This document shows positions 34,701 through 49,700 of a stretch of 64,000 nucleotides of DNA, in pieces; the stretch's first letter is position 1, and each line of letters opens with the position of its first letter. The position numbers were made by a program, and so were the translations under genes. Below the pieces are notes generated by a model. The model ran no database searches and was not told where the DNA came from. It saw only the letters and a program-made list of their open reading frames with translations. Source of the stretch: Chimonanthus salicifolius (Eukaryota > Streptophyta > Magnoliopsida > Laurales > Calycanthaceae); the NCBI GenBank assembly GCA_013350335.1, contig CM023540.1:44561222-44625221 (forward strand), given 5' to 3'.

Positions 34701-37700
34701 TTTTCCCATGATTTCTAAAAGGTTGGTTTTTCAATGAAAATGTGTATTAGTACATGTGCAAAAGTACATTTTCATTTTCAAGACAATCACTTTCTAGGTG
34801 GGGGGTGGGGTGGGGTTGGGGTGGGGGGGGAGGTGGGGGGTGGGGGCGAAAGTTGGTCTTCCTCTCCTCTTTCTTATGTGTGGAAAGACACAAATATGCC
34901 CTTATTGGTACTCTACTTATCCATCTTAGAATGCAAATTTCTTTTAGACTACTTTGTTTACGTGTTTTTTCATAATTTCCTAACACTCAACTTCATAAAG
35001 CATTGCTACCTTAATGATAGTTTTATACGACCTCCTTTTTAATCTACATGACACTCTATTATACTTAGCACTCCACTGGCTTGCATGCACTTAGCCCACC
35101 CCCCTCCCATCCTAATGACTATATCCAGATCTATTCCTCCATTTTGTTTGATAGTTGCACCCAAGGTTGCCAAAATCGCACGATTCGACTCATTCGAATC
35201 GAATCGAGGGGTATCACGATTCGACTCGCATCAATTATCGAAATGCTTTAAAAATGTGCGAGTTTTTAGTGAATCGTGAATCGCACGATTCAACTTGTAT
35301 GAATCGTACCGTGAGATGGAGAGGAAGAGTAAAAGATAGTTTTTTTTGGAAAAAATGAAGAATTTTTGGAAAAATAAATCCTAACTTTTTGCATGATACC
35401 TATTTAAGTATAACTGTTCTATCGTTATAGACCTCTCTCTCTTTCACAAAACGAAAATATATACTACCCTAATTAGGGTTTACATAAGACGCAATGTGAA
35501 ATTATAATATTTCCCTCAACTAAAAAATTTGGCTCGGGGGACGCTGCCTGCCTTTGACCCCCCACGAGCTCAGCGAGGACTAGACACCCGAACAGGTCTA
35601 CTCCAGCACATCTCTGATGATCAAGCTCCACAGAGCCTAACATGCCTCTATTTTTCTTTCTTTATTTTCGTTTTTCTCTTCTTCTAAAAATCTTCTTCTC
35701 TTTTCTTTCTTTGCTTTTGTTTTTCTTCTTCTTCTTCTTCTTCTCTTCTTCTGAAAAATCTTCTTCTCTTTTCTTTCTCTGCTTTCATTTTTCTTCGTCT
35801 TCTTCTCTTCTTATCCTCGTCGTCTTCCGTCTCTTGATAGTTTTTCTCTTTTCTCTTTTTCTACTCATTTTTCTTATTTGTGATTCGCATGACCGATGTA
35901 TATGAAATAAAAGTGTAAGTGCCCCGGTTCGTCCGAGTCACCCTTATTGTCAATTACGTGACTCAATTGGACTTGCTTTGGATGAATAAGAAGATCTACT
36001 ATGAAGCTGAAGCGTCTACACCAAATAGGGTATTGGCACACAGGTAAGTGAACCATAAGAGACCTTAGGCTAAGTCAAATACCTTAAAAGTCAATTGGTT
36101 ATAAAATGGAAAATAAGATAATAAGTGACTTTCAGCCTCGAGGCCTCATGCAGTCTGCCGAGGCCTCGCAGCCAGTTGTGCTGAGCTGTGCTGAGTTGAG
36201 CATAGTTGTTTTTTGGACAACTGTAATCCAGCTGACCTTGTGTCTTGCTGACTCAGTCTCCTACAAATTTAGAAAGTTAAAATCTGTGTCTGTTTAATTG
36301 AGAGTTAATTATGATAAATTGATTGGAAGATAATTATGGTAAAAGATTTATCCACATGGTGAGAGATGATGCCACCTTCTTCAAGTTTGAATTTGAATAC
36401 CGTTAGGGAGCTGTCCATGACAAGTATGGAAAGGCTCCTCCATAAGTTGTAAACCATTTTGAAATCTTCCCATCTAATCCTTGATTGATGGCTGAGAGAA
36501 ATCAACTGCATATCATGCACGGTGGATATGAGTTGCCTGGTATTTGGCTGGATTCTATCCGGATAGATTAAACTACACATATGTGCTGTCCTTGCAGACT
36601 TACCGCTGGCGAGGCCTCGCGGACGTGACTTACTGCAAAACTGCAAACTGTCTTATAAAATAACAGTAAGCCTTTTGTAAGAGGAACTGAATACAGAGAG
36701 AAAAACAAGAAAAGTATTATAGTGTGTCAGATCAATCAGCCTTCCCTCTTTGCACCTTCTTCATCATCTCCTCAGTGAATGTTTGGGAAATCAATACCCC
36801 AATCTTGATGAAGAGTAAGGTGTTCATATAGGACTATAAAACCAGTCATACCTATGTCCTATACTGTTGTGCCGATGAATACTTTCATGATGCTGATTTG
36901 ATGGAAAGGAGCACACAGATTCAGTAAAGAAGAAAGAGCTTAAAGGAAAACGATTAAGGCCCAAGGCAAGTATTTTTTCTTCGTTTTATTTCAAACATTG
37001 TAAAGTGGATTAGAACAGTATGTTCGAACCACTCTAAAAAATAGGTGTAGAGGATTAGACCGACTGGGTTGAACCTCTATAAAAAACTAAGTTGTACTAT
37101 TTAGGTGTGAGACCCATACATAGTATATTTGGGATAGCCCTAGAGAGGGTGAGTCCAACAGTGGATGTAGGTTCAGGTGAACCGAACCACTATATATCGT
37201 TGTACATGTGTGGTTTGCATTAATGGTTTGATTTATTTATTTATCACTTGCACACACGTTTATTCCGTTGTACATATTGTTAAATCTGATTTATTTTTAA
37301 AAGGGAACTAAAATTGAAAACCGACTTATTCACCTCCCTCTAAGTCGTGCATACTTCTAGTAACGGAATTTCATAAAGGTGATGTAGTTAAGTTGCAGGT
37401 AACATCTTTTCTTCCACTGTTCTGTTTGATTGTTTTCATTGTTTCTATTTCTTTTCTTCCAATGTTCTGCTATTTTCCTTTTTTTTATGTTATCATTTGC
37501 ATGACTTATGTAATGCTATGTATGTCAACAATTTCCCTTCCATCATCATACAGTATTGTTGTATGGTATATAACAGTATACTATTATATTGTATAATGTA
37601 TGGTGTACAATATAATGTATTTTGGAATGTAAAACTTAACTTCTAATGCATTGTCATTTTTATGAATCTTACGATTCTACGATTTAAGATTCACGATTCA

Positions 37701-40700
37701 CACTCCTACACCGATTCACAATACGATTCGATTTTGACAACCTCGGTTGCACCTAATTCAAGCAAATAAATTTTCAACTAACCCATCCATATAGGACTAG
37801 GTGGGTCCCTACATGGAGCCCTCAAATGTTCAATTCAAACCATTCACACACCTACCACCCAACCCCAAACCCAACTCCTTTGAATTGGTATATATATTCC
37901 AAATTTGCATCCATCCACCTTTTACACATAGTTGAATTTGTGAACTGAAGAAAAATATTTTTCACTATAAAATTTAAAGTGAATATTTTTCTTCAGTTCA
38001 CAAATTCGCCATGCAATGAGTTGGGTGTTTCAAAATCTATCCTTTTATTTCCAAAATTGTTTTAAAGAGTTTACGTTGAGGGATCTATATTGAGCAAAGA
38101 GTATGATTTATTAGGATCTTATTCTAAAGGTTTCTTGATTTGGTATATAACTTCATATAACCCATATGGTTTTTTTTTTTTTTTCATGTTGATTCAGATG
38201 TTTTCTTTATTTTCCTTCTCATCATTTTTTTACTTGGAGATTTGCTTTCCAATAAAAGTTAATAGAGACATATAGCGTCATTCTTCCTTCTGGCTATACA
38301 GGTTGTAAACTCTACCATCTGTCATATCCAGCAAATGTGGGCAGTGATCAACATTATTATCTCTCAAAAAAAGATTACCACTTTATGGTCCTGACAGATC
38401 TACAAATGTTGATTATATCAGGATATCTACCTATGACTGACTGCACACTATTACAAAAATAATTAATTAAATGAAAGAACCACTTCTCCTGGTATTGATT
38501 GTAGTTGATTTGCTAATAGGTTTTGGGACCTCTCGCTGAGAATTGAATAAAATAGAATGATGGAATACATAGTTGGTTGGTGGTTATCAAGTTCATTTGC
38601 AAAAACCATGGAGAGATCTTGGAATCTGGTATTGCAAACATTCTAGTTGTGGACATACAAAACCCAATGGTATTGGACCTAACGGGGTCTGAGATTTGTA
38701 TGTAATTGCTGTCCTTCAGTGGGAAGCCTTCTTCATACATTCTCTTAACTGTGTTGGCTATCATTGGGGACAATGAGAATCAACCTACACAATAAAATGA
38801 AATACAATCCAATGGCTTTTTCTAAGTCACTATCAGAACAATGGCTCAGAACACTGAATGCACCTTAATGTACAAAGAAAGTTCCTCTGCAAACAGCACA
38901 TTCTCTGAGGAACAGAACCTCATTTCCACTTGAAACTTTGTGAATCACAAGAGAAGCCTTCTAATGTGGTTCAACTCAAATTCCAAAGAACTATTTTACA
39001 TATTGGCAACAACATGGCTAGCACACTAGTTCAGCATTTACCACAAATAAACTAGGTCCCAGAATCAAATCCATGAGGAATCCATGAACCAGTTTAAATC
39101 ATGCCTGACAATGTAACATTTATTTAAAAAATAAAAATGATTGATCTAGAGGATAGGAGAAAGTTGTTTCATGTTCTGACATTCACCACCACTAATGATA
39201 GAAGAAACAAAATAATTGGAGCCACCTTACCTCAGGCAATTTAGCCAGACAATGATTGGGTCCAAGTGCCTCAGATTTAATGTTCTGCCACTTGCGAACA
39301 AGACTTTCAGCAAATCTTGCATCCATTCTAGGTATTTCCTCCATAGGATTCGTATCTGCAGAGAAATATGCAGGCAGATTGTTTTTTTATAAATAATTTC
39401 CCCCTCCATGGAAGGAAAAAAAAAAAAGGAGACATACAGAACAGGAACATAGAGAAAATAAATAAATAAAACCATGGACTATCCAAGATATTTGAATCAG
39501 AGACAGTTTTCTAAATTGGTTAATTGGTTCCAATATGACACATAACACAGCTTGTCCATGAAAGACTCTTCAATAAATACTTGTTATAACTAAACTATAA
39601 AAATGGGATATTTTGAAGCCCAAATTTTTTTCCTTAGTCTGAAAGGAAAAAAAAAAAAAACATTATTTTTTCTTTAAAGACGGAAAACTCCAAGACCCCC
39701 CATTTCTCCCATAGTACGAGGGCGTTGGGTAAAACTCTGGATGCACGCAGCCCCTACAATCCATGGGCATCGGGCGACTACGGCACTCGAACCTGGGACC
39801 TCTAGTTCCTGAGCCAAAGTGTCTACCAGTTGAGCTACCCCGTACAAGGTAAAAAAAAGGGGGATTAATAAAACCCCTTATATCCATATATTCTGAAATA
39901 GAAAAAAAAAAAACATATATTCTTGAATAAGCCTGAACTTTTGTAAGAGAATGATAAAAGCCTTTTATATCCCTATTCAACATATGCTACTAGATTTCAA
40001 TGTAGCATTTACAAAATGGGTGTAGCATGGTAATGGACCCAGTCCAACCATACAAATTAAAAAACCTCTAGATTTTCCAAAATACAAAAATTTAGCAGCA
40101 CGTCTTGAACCATCGGATATTTCAACATCAACCACTTATTCCATAGCCTTAGGTTAGATGACTAAAAATTCCAAATGCAATTAAATTTTGATGTTTTAGC
40201 TAATCTAGATGTCTCCATCTATTTCTTATATTTAAATGGAACCCACAATTATGCCACGTTCTTGAAAATCATCATCATCATCATCATCATCTAAGCCATT
40301 TATCTCATCAATCTAGGGCTAGCCTTTCATTTGGATTTGGTAAATTATTTCCATAGACCGACTTCCCTATTTGATGCCCATGGGACTAGAACCCACAACC
40401 TTTAGACTATAACAATGGCCATCAGCATCATCTATGCCACATTCTTGAAAATGATACAATGAAAACCATGTAGCATATGTTAAATAGGGATAGAAGGGGC
40501 CTTTTTTTATGATGTCGCAGCTCCATGTAGCTTTTTTAGATAGTCATGCAAATTGCTTGTATTTTGTTATCTGCATCCAGCTTATAGGAGCCACAACTTA
40601 TAGTGGGGGAAAAAAGGGAATTGCAACTTATATATAAAAAAGCACCCATTTTCTACTTGAAACATGCATTCATACTACCAACAAGGCTACAAATGGAATA

Positions 40701-43700
40701 GTGTCCTAGAAATGAAAAAGGCATATATTACAAAAGGCAAAATTAAGAATACTTCCAGGAAGCCAAAGGGCAATAATTCTTAAAAACTTACCAAACGCAC
40801 GGTATTTCTGCCTACTCTTCATTTGGCTGGAACATCTATCTAGCCTCATTCTTTACATGACAAGACTTCTATGGGCAAATTAGATGTCCAAGGAATAAGA
40901 GAATACAGCTTATTTTGTTCAAATTATATAACATAATCTAGGAACTAATGAGGAAACATTTGTTGGATTCTTCCTTTCTAAGACTCAATCCTCATGTACA
41001 TAATCAACCAAATATATAATAAGTTGCAATTCTCATGAAAAGCTCTAAAAATTAGGACAAAGAAGACTGAGTCAAAATAAATATTTTGGCTTAATCAATA
41101 AACAAATATAGAATTGTAAAATTCTAAGTTGCATGGGTTCAGGTGTGAGTGCCAAAGTCCAACGCAAGTGTTAGGTGTTGGACTAGGAAAACTAAAAGAA
41201 GAGGACACATGGAGTCATGGACACAACACCATATTTAAATAATTTTAAGTCTAAATTTATTTCAAATAAACATAAGGTTAAAAAATAACACTAGTAGAAA
41301 ATAGTTTTACTAGTTTTACTCTAAACAATTAAATGACAAACATATAAATATTTTAATTAGGTTTTAAGAGGAGAAAGGTGTTATAATATTTGATTCATCT
41401 TAGAAAACAATTTTAAAAAGCACTAGAAGAGTCCATGGAGAATAGGTGTGAATATCTAACAAGGGTGCAAGTGTGCAACACAGGTGCAAGTGTCCAACAT
41501 AGGTGCATCACACCTCTTGAAGAGTCCATGCAATATAAATATAATATAATCAGTGGGTTTGAGAGTTAGGAATATGAATTCATCAAAATTAAAATGACTT
41601 AGTACCACATCATGATAGAATTTGATGCTTGGAGCAATTGTAGAACAAAGTTCAGAAATCGTTTTGGATATAGCTAGTAAAGAGCATACAACATGGGTAA
41701 CATATAGGCAAGCTAGTAGAATATTATATGACAAATGAGGGTTAGGTAGCTGACACAGGACAAGACAAAAGGTGACCCTAAACGCCTAAATGCGATTTAT
41801 GCAGTAATAAGAAACTAAATGAGGCTGAAATTAAAATTAAAATTAATAATAACAATTAAAATAATAAAATCTACCACAAATAATTAATAAAATTCAGAAG
41901 ATTCAATGTGAGTAATAAAATCACAATCCAAAATTAAGTTATAGCTCAAAATAGAAGGCCTTTCAGAACAAAGGGGCTTATTAGATCTTACGCGCACTTA
42001 GAACCACATCAAATTAGGACTGAAATCGAGTTTAAATGGGTTAAAGGGAGGACTAATGGCAATTTTAAAGGGACTAATGGCAATTTGGTAATTAAAGAAA
42101 AGAAAAATTAAAAGCCACGTGAGTTTTAAGTGAAATGGGTTACTCCTGGGACTTAAGGCTTTTATTAAAATAAAAGGGTATAGGAATAGAAAGGCTGGGA
42201 TGGAGCTGAAGACATGAGAAGGAAGGGGTTTTGCTGTGGCTACGAGATGGAAGGCTTGGGAAAGGGGCAGCAAGGGCTGTTTGGGTTACGGCAGCAAAAT
42301 CTGGGGACTTTGAAGGGAGACGGAAGCAATAGGGAAGAGATATGGGACTGGCGACAAGGTGAGAGGGGTTTAGGACAAGGGGCGAAGGTCTAGAATGGGT
42401 TTTAGAGGTGGTGGCGACAATCTGGGAAGAGCTTAGAGTTCACAGCAGCAACGTATGGGTGTTTGGGGCAAGGAAAAGAAAGAAGAAAGAGATAGGAAGA
42501 GAAGAGGAAGAAGAAGAGAGAAGAGAACGAGAATACCTTAAAGAAGAAGATGGCCTCTCGCCCAAAGTCCTTGGATTCGCTCCAGATTCACAATCGCACA
42601 AAAGGTAGCGAAATCAATTCTTTTTTTTATTCCATCGTATCCTTGCCCAAAGGGCTACAAAGCTTTATATAAAGATATTTCTTACTTAAAATAAAATAAA
42701 GCAAAATTACAAACTACCCTTGCTTAAAATAAAACTAACTAAAACCAAAAAAAATAGCAAATAAACAGAAAAAACAGGGATGCACCGCATTAGTTGCTTA
42801 AAGAGGCATTTCTATAAGAAGGAAGTTAGACTTGCAACCTTTTATTTATTTTTAATTCATAGACAAACTTGTAATGTCATATTGAGACAAATACTGGTGA
42901 CGAGAAAATGACATATGGATAAAGTAAGAGTAGTGGAAATGATATGTTAAATGGATGTGCAAAGAAACAAGAAAAAGCATAATTATGAAGAGAAGAGTGC
43001 ATTACAGCAAACCAAAAGGTTGTCCAAATAGAGAACATTAGGGAATGATGTTGAAGACAGTTTAGGTACATACCTGGAAGACTAGAAATAGCTCTAGCAT
43101 AAAGAATCAATGGATTATGTCTAGAAAGTAGAAGGATATGCAGGAGTCAATAAAAGACTTGGGTTGAGGTGGTGAGTATACAATAGACTATGCTAATAAA
43201 TTTTAGAACACCAATCCCACATGGATAAGATAATGGTTCTGATGATGACAAGGACTAGTTCTCACTTATGTCTTTTGTTTCAAATCATTAAACTAAATGT
43301 ACCAAGTAGGGCATAACAAACTGGTGAGGAAACTCCATAATTTCTAGCAAGAGTAATGAATCAGGTAATTTGAACAATTCAACTTAATGTGAGAATTCAG
43401 TGGCACCATACTCCAAAACAGTATCAAACCAACTGACGTGCAATTAATGAGTCACAAATTAGCTAAATCATAATTATCATCATCATCATAGTCTGAAGTC
43501 ATCTTTTTAAGTTCTAGTTTTCCATTCTACACTATCAAAACCATATCCACCGTCGCAAATTAGCCAATTGTTCACCCATATCGGAAAATCTTGCAACTAC
43601 TTGTTAACATCCAACTGCTACTTTAAATTTCAGTATATGAATGCAGAAAAAAAAATAAAGGAAGAATGCAGGCCCTTTAGAAGTTCAAGAATACAGAGCC

Positions 43701-46700
43701 ATCTGCTTTCTTTCTTCCTTCCCTTTTTTAGAGATATATGACATTATCACCTAGCACAGCAGTTTTTAAGAGAGAGAGAGAAGAAAGCAATTTTTTTTCT
43801 TTCCTGAATTAAGCATTCACAGGATGACTTCACTTTTCAGGGATAAATAAGGTCATCATTTATTTCAACCTCTTCTTCTTTTTCTTCTTTTTTTCTTTTT
43901 CTTGAGAGAGAGAGAGAGAGAGAGAGTTTTTTCCTAAGTTACATGTTCACAGGAATAAAGAGAACTCCTATTGGATCATACCCAGATTGATGACATCAGC
44001 TGCCATTGCTGAACCTGCTTCATTTCGTGGGACTGCATTCCCTCGTATACCTGTTAAACACTTCAAGCCTGCCAGAGTGAACAGTCCAACAACCACACCA
44101 GCACACATAACCTTCACAGTTAAATCCTTTATTCTATCTGTTATCAGCGATTCATCAGGGGACTCTTCATAGTTAGCATTACCAGATATCTCAGCCAAAG
44201 CACCAGAATTATCTCGATCAGTTTTATCCACAGGTTCTTCAGTCTCTGTGTAAGGAACAGAACTATTATTAAAGACATGCTCCTCCCTTCTCATCCTTTC
44301 CTCCCTTTTACCCGAAGGAAACACTTTCTGCAATGCCTGAATTGCACTCGACTTCACATTATCAAGTGCTGCTGTTGCCTCAGCCCCAATTTTTGCAATG
44401 GCAGCAGCCGCAGCTAATGGTGAACGGCCACTACCCTCCAGCCTCTCCAGATACCTTAGAACAGTAAGGTCATCATAATAATCTCCAAGCTTGAACAGTA
44501 GATCTTTTGTATCTCGAAATCTGGGGAAGACCACTTCCATCAGCCAAGTCTCCAATAGTTTGCAAAGCCCTGGAAGGTCATGATCTCCATCATCCTTTGA
44601 ATTTTCTATAATGAACTCCAAAATTGAGGGATCCCTGTAAGGTGAGCTCTCACTGTCTAAACCCAACCATGAACGGCAATCATCAAGCTCTCCAACAAGG
44701 AGTGCGCAAAGCCCACGCTCAAGTGCAAAATCTATTTCACGGTCTGCTCTTCCAGGGTATTCACTGACTGTGCCTAATGTGGTCACCTTGGTTTGCTGAA
44801 GTTGTAGAAACAGGTTGTCAGCATCCTGGATTAGGTGGGGTTTCTTACCCACAAAAGCCCGGGCAACAAGGGCAAGTGCCACCCCATAAACTTCAAAGCT
44901 TTCTGCTGGTATATTACTCGGTGTTGCAGCAAATAAATCCACCTGAACAGAGTAAAGAAAAAGGATTGGTACTTGTAAAATTGAGTACCAAACTGAATGC
45001 CATTTATATATAATATAGACCTGTTCAGCAGCCGTCATACGCAAGAAGGCTTCATTCATGAAGTCTTCACGTGTGAATCCTCCAGCAATAGCAGCAGCAC
45101 CTCCTCCTCCAACAGACCATAATAAGTTGCGGACACCTTGAAGACCCTCCTCCCGTCTTCTTTGGTGCTCTTTGTCAAGAGGTAGAGCTAGAAGCTCTAG
45201 AACACAGCGTGGGGTGATCTCTTCCAATGTCTCATCAATCTGTTTTTGTAGATCCGGTGCTAGGTTACTTGCTCCTTCCTCCTGAATGGGCATGTAAATC
45301 ATACTCAAGAGTTAAATAAAATAAAATAAAGAAATCTTATATGAAAGCAATTGAAAAGAAATTATGTAATAAATAATGTCTGAAGAATGATTCAGTAAGA
45401 ACCACCCTCACAATTAAATGGTGATGGGTTAAAGAAAACTCTTTTGTGCCTCCAGGAACCAACCTCATGGTCAGTGGCAGGTGGCACAGGAAAGGCCCCC
45501 TGTTGATAGAGTTGCAATTTATTTTCCAGCCTATGACCCATTATATCCTCTTTTACCTAGTATCCCATCATGGCTCTCAGATAGGCAAGGATGCAATAGT
45601 CAAACATCACGTAACAGAAGTTGAGGAGAAGGAAATATTTGCCTTGTTCACTGTATGCCATTGGCCATCATTCATCATCAGCCGATAATCCCATCTATCT
45701 GGGATCGGCTTACCATTGAGCACCGTTACATATTGTAAATCAGACAACTCAATATTTCACAATAAAGAGTGTCATTTTTCACTTGGATAAGCATGTTCCT
45801 TCCCAATAACAAAATAAAGCCAGTAATTTACATGACCTTATGATTACAAGAAGTTTGTAAATGCTGGCAAACCTCATAATTTTTTTTTACCATTTGAAGT
45901 TTGTCAGTCTGGAAAATTTCAGACACTTGCAAAGACAATATTTTCAATTTACATGGGCAATTAATCACAAATTTGATGCCAAGAGATAAGAAAATTAATA
46001 TAAACAGTGATCAGGTTCATTTAATTAAACATGTCAATATTCCAAAAAGGGTGCTAAAGCAGATAAACCTTGTCTGGTCTTAATTGCCTAAAGCTAACTA
46101 AAAAAGAAATAATATCCAACTTGAGACCTCTCCCTGCCCCTCCCCCAACCCCACCCATAAAAGAGGAAATATCCATGTCATTTTATTTCATTTAGTTGAG
46201 TTCAATATCATGTAGTTAATATTGTTGGGGAAAACAGTAAGGTGTGCAGAAGATAAATGATAATCAAATAAATAAAGTGTAAATGAACACCATTCAAAAA
46301 AATAAAATAAAATAAAATGTAAATGAATCATAAAGTAAAACAACATAGTCGGAGAACCAAGTCACATTACACTAACACTTAGCTTTTAATTGTCTTGGCC
46401 CCCACACTTGGACCCAGTCAAATTGATGTTAGGCTACTACCTCAAATGGTTAACTATCCCCTGGGTACAACGACTCTCCTCTACAGAATTTATCTGCTAA
46501 CAGCTCTGATTTGTGTTTGGTACTTGGTTTTGGAATCAATTTGGTGTAGATTGGGTTATGCCTTCATCTATAGCTGAATTATCGTATGCTTGGGACATTG
46601 CTTCCGTCTCTCCTAAATGCTCTACTTTGTGGCAGTTATCATTATTTGCCACTATTTGGAGCCTTTGGTGGAACGAAATAATAGGATTTTCAGAGATTCT

Positions 46701-49700
46701 AGTGAGTCCAATGCAGTGGTTGGGAGTCATGCTCTCACTAAGTGTGCCTCGTGGGTTGCTTCTTTACAAGAATTCAAGAACATATCTATGTCAGACATTT
46801 TGCGTGCCTGGAAAGAATGCGTTGATCTTGCTTAAGGGTTTTGGTTTCTTTTCTGGTATTTTTTTTAATTGTTACTTTATCTGTTTTATCGCTATGTATT
46901 TGCGCCTCTGGTGCCTCTTTATCTATTAATTTTTGAATTATTTCAAAAAAAAAAAAAAACAGCTCTGATTTGTGTCTGGTCTTGTTTTGCTGCATATGAA
47001 CAAACCCCCATAGCTACACTCCCCGCCTTTTGGCTTGTCCAAAATATGGTAGGAAACACGGTGGAAGAAAATAGGAGGAAAAAGATGGAAAGAACCCACC
47101 TCTTCAAGTGGGAGGTCTTAAGTTCAATTCCCACTCTCCCAAAGGGCCACTCCCCATAGTTTTACCCAGTATGTGTGGATAAATAGGTTTGCATATGCCC
47201 CAAGGATTAATCAGGTGCTTTAAGAGGCTTGGACACCTTGGTCTTCAAAAAAAAAAAAAAGAGATGGAAAGAATCCACTGCTTTATTTTTAAGAAAAGAA
47301 AATGTGAACAAGTTGCCTGTGTGATACCTATGTTTTTAGCACCTCATAGAGACCTCTACCTTTGTTTATATTCAGAGGTTCTCCTCTGACAGGCATGTTG
47401 ACCATTATTAAAGACCAACTGTCACAAAGACTTGGGTGTTTCAGGCAAGTATCTAACTCCTCCCTCAAGAAAGGTGTTGCACCCCAACAGTAAAAGAACT
47501 AACTTCCCAATCAGTGAGAGATGTGAATGTTAGGCAAAACAAAATGGTAGCCCACTAGGACCGTCTACACACCTAAAAGGGCCCAACCCAACTACACCCA
47601 AGTCGTAATTCCGGGATTAGAACTATGCATGGTCCTAGAGGGGGGGTGAATAGGACCTTTTCAAATTTTTAATTATCTTTTAAAGGATCTATTCAAATCA
47701 AAGTGCAACGGAATAATCAAATGTGCAAACAGCAATAAATCAATCCAACAATGCAAACCACAATCAACCACAAATGCACAGTGATTTTATAGTGGCTCGG
47801 TTTACCTGAACCTACATCAACTCTTGGACTCACCCAACCTTGGGCTATCCGAAACTCACTATGAAAGGGTCAACACCCTAACATTACACGCCTAGTTTTT
47901 GAGAGGTTCGACCACCAAGATCTAATCCTCGACTCCTATTTTTTATGATAGTTCGATTAGAAATGTCTACTCCACCTTACAAGAATAAAAAATGAAAATA
48001 AAAGAACAGTTGCTTGGGTCTTCAGCGCAGATCTTGATTTGTGTTCTTTGACGATGTCTCTTCGCTTTGGTCTTCGACGATCGAACAATCTCCAGTGATT
48101 GCAACTGAGGATAGATCTAGGGTAAGGTTGAGATGCTACAATAATCCCTAGATGATTTAACTCTAAATCACATCAATGAAAAGCTCAAGCATTGAGTATC
48201 AGATAAACATTTGGTGATGTGATTAGAGAGATTAAGAGAGGTTCAATGGTGATTTGAGGGGTTAGAACCTCTACTCAGAGTCTGGGAGGGATTAAGAATT
48301 AATCTCACTTCATTAGCTTAATCCTCCTTGAAAACAAGCCATATTTATAATTTCCCTGTTCACAAGGGCTAGTCTTCGAGTACTCGAGACTATACTTCAA
48401 GGACTTGAAGCCTACAACGGCTAGTACAGATAGGCAAACGGCTAGTCTTTGAGTACTCGAAAGACAAGTTTCGAGTACTTGAGCCAAAGAAGGATATTTT
48501 GCAAATAGAACAAAAACTCTTTGATACTACTTCGAGTACTTGAACCTGAGAGAAGAGATTTTTCATAGTAAAAACTTGGCTCTTAGATACTATCAACGCG
48601 AGGTGCTCTCGAGGACTCGAGACACACCCTCGAATACTCAAGAGCCCCCTAACTTAGTCACGCTTTCATGAATTCTACATATTGGTCAGGTTGCCTAGGG
48701 GGATCTTTGGGATCAACCTAAGGTCTCTATAGTCCATTTTACCTATCAGGTTGCCCATCAGATTGGAGAAATTTTCTCGGCTCGCTTCTGGACTTCAGCT
48801 AGCTTGATCCAACAACTTTGGTCTTCCAGAGGCAAGGTCCTAACTCAGTCAAGGAATTGACAATATGGAGACACGGATAAACCGAAGCTCTAACACAAGC
48901 CACCCCAACTGGATCAGGACATGAACCCAAGCCCTAGGAAGGGCAGCCCAACTTCAAGTTCAAGTTTAGTTGCATGCCAACTATACCTATATTGGCCCAA
49001 CACACATGTATTCATGCATGAGGAGGTGAATTCCCAACTGAACCCATAATCGCATCTTCATTTCCACAAGCCTTAGTGAAGCAGACTTCTTAGAATGAGC
49101 CTTTCACTCTTTGAATTATCCAATAAGGGACTAAGCTTCATCACACTTAAAGCTAAAACAAAGACCACCAAGAAGTGGAGTTTCTCAATGTTCAAAGATA
49201 CACAAAACGCAACAAATAAAGCATTTTAGTTACCAAATTTGTCTTGAGGAAATCCAGAAGTTGTAAACAAAAGAGACCCTTATGCTGCAATAAGGCCTTT
49301 ATCTCAGATCTTAAATGTTTCTTAAAGTTCATTTAGATCTTCATGATGAGAATTCAAATTCTTATATCAGGTCAAAATTTTGTAAATAGTTATAGAATGC
49401 TTTAAATGAAATATGTTAAAGAAATACCACCACTTCCTTCTTCTTTTAACTACTTTAGAATTTGGAAGCTAGAGATCTTTCTTTTGAGATAAAAGATCTT
49501 GGAAAAACTTAAGTACTTGAGCATGAGTCTTCAGGTTTGATTATGACATTGAGAGATTTCAATCATCTTTTAAGATACTAAATACCTCTGAGTAGTACTT
49601 CAACTATGGACACATTGAGATTCTCAACATGGCAGAATAAATGAGATACACGATTTAAAAAAAAGCATGTGATTTGAGGGTAGATGGAATCCAATGCTCT

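Noticed and set aside
35642..35905. Phe/Ser-rich frame
   Set aside because: CTT/TTC low-complexity tract inside a transposon.
39227..39475. 82-codon minus-strand frame
   Set aside because: Wrong frame over ARC6 exon 6; the conserved protein is in another frame with splice sites at 39355 and 39231.
42408..42608. Lys/Glu/Arg-rich frame
   Set aside because: AG-rich tract in ARC6 intron 5, likely part of an antisense LTR.
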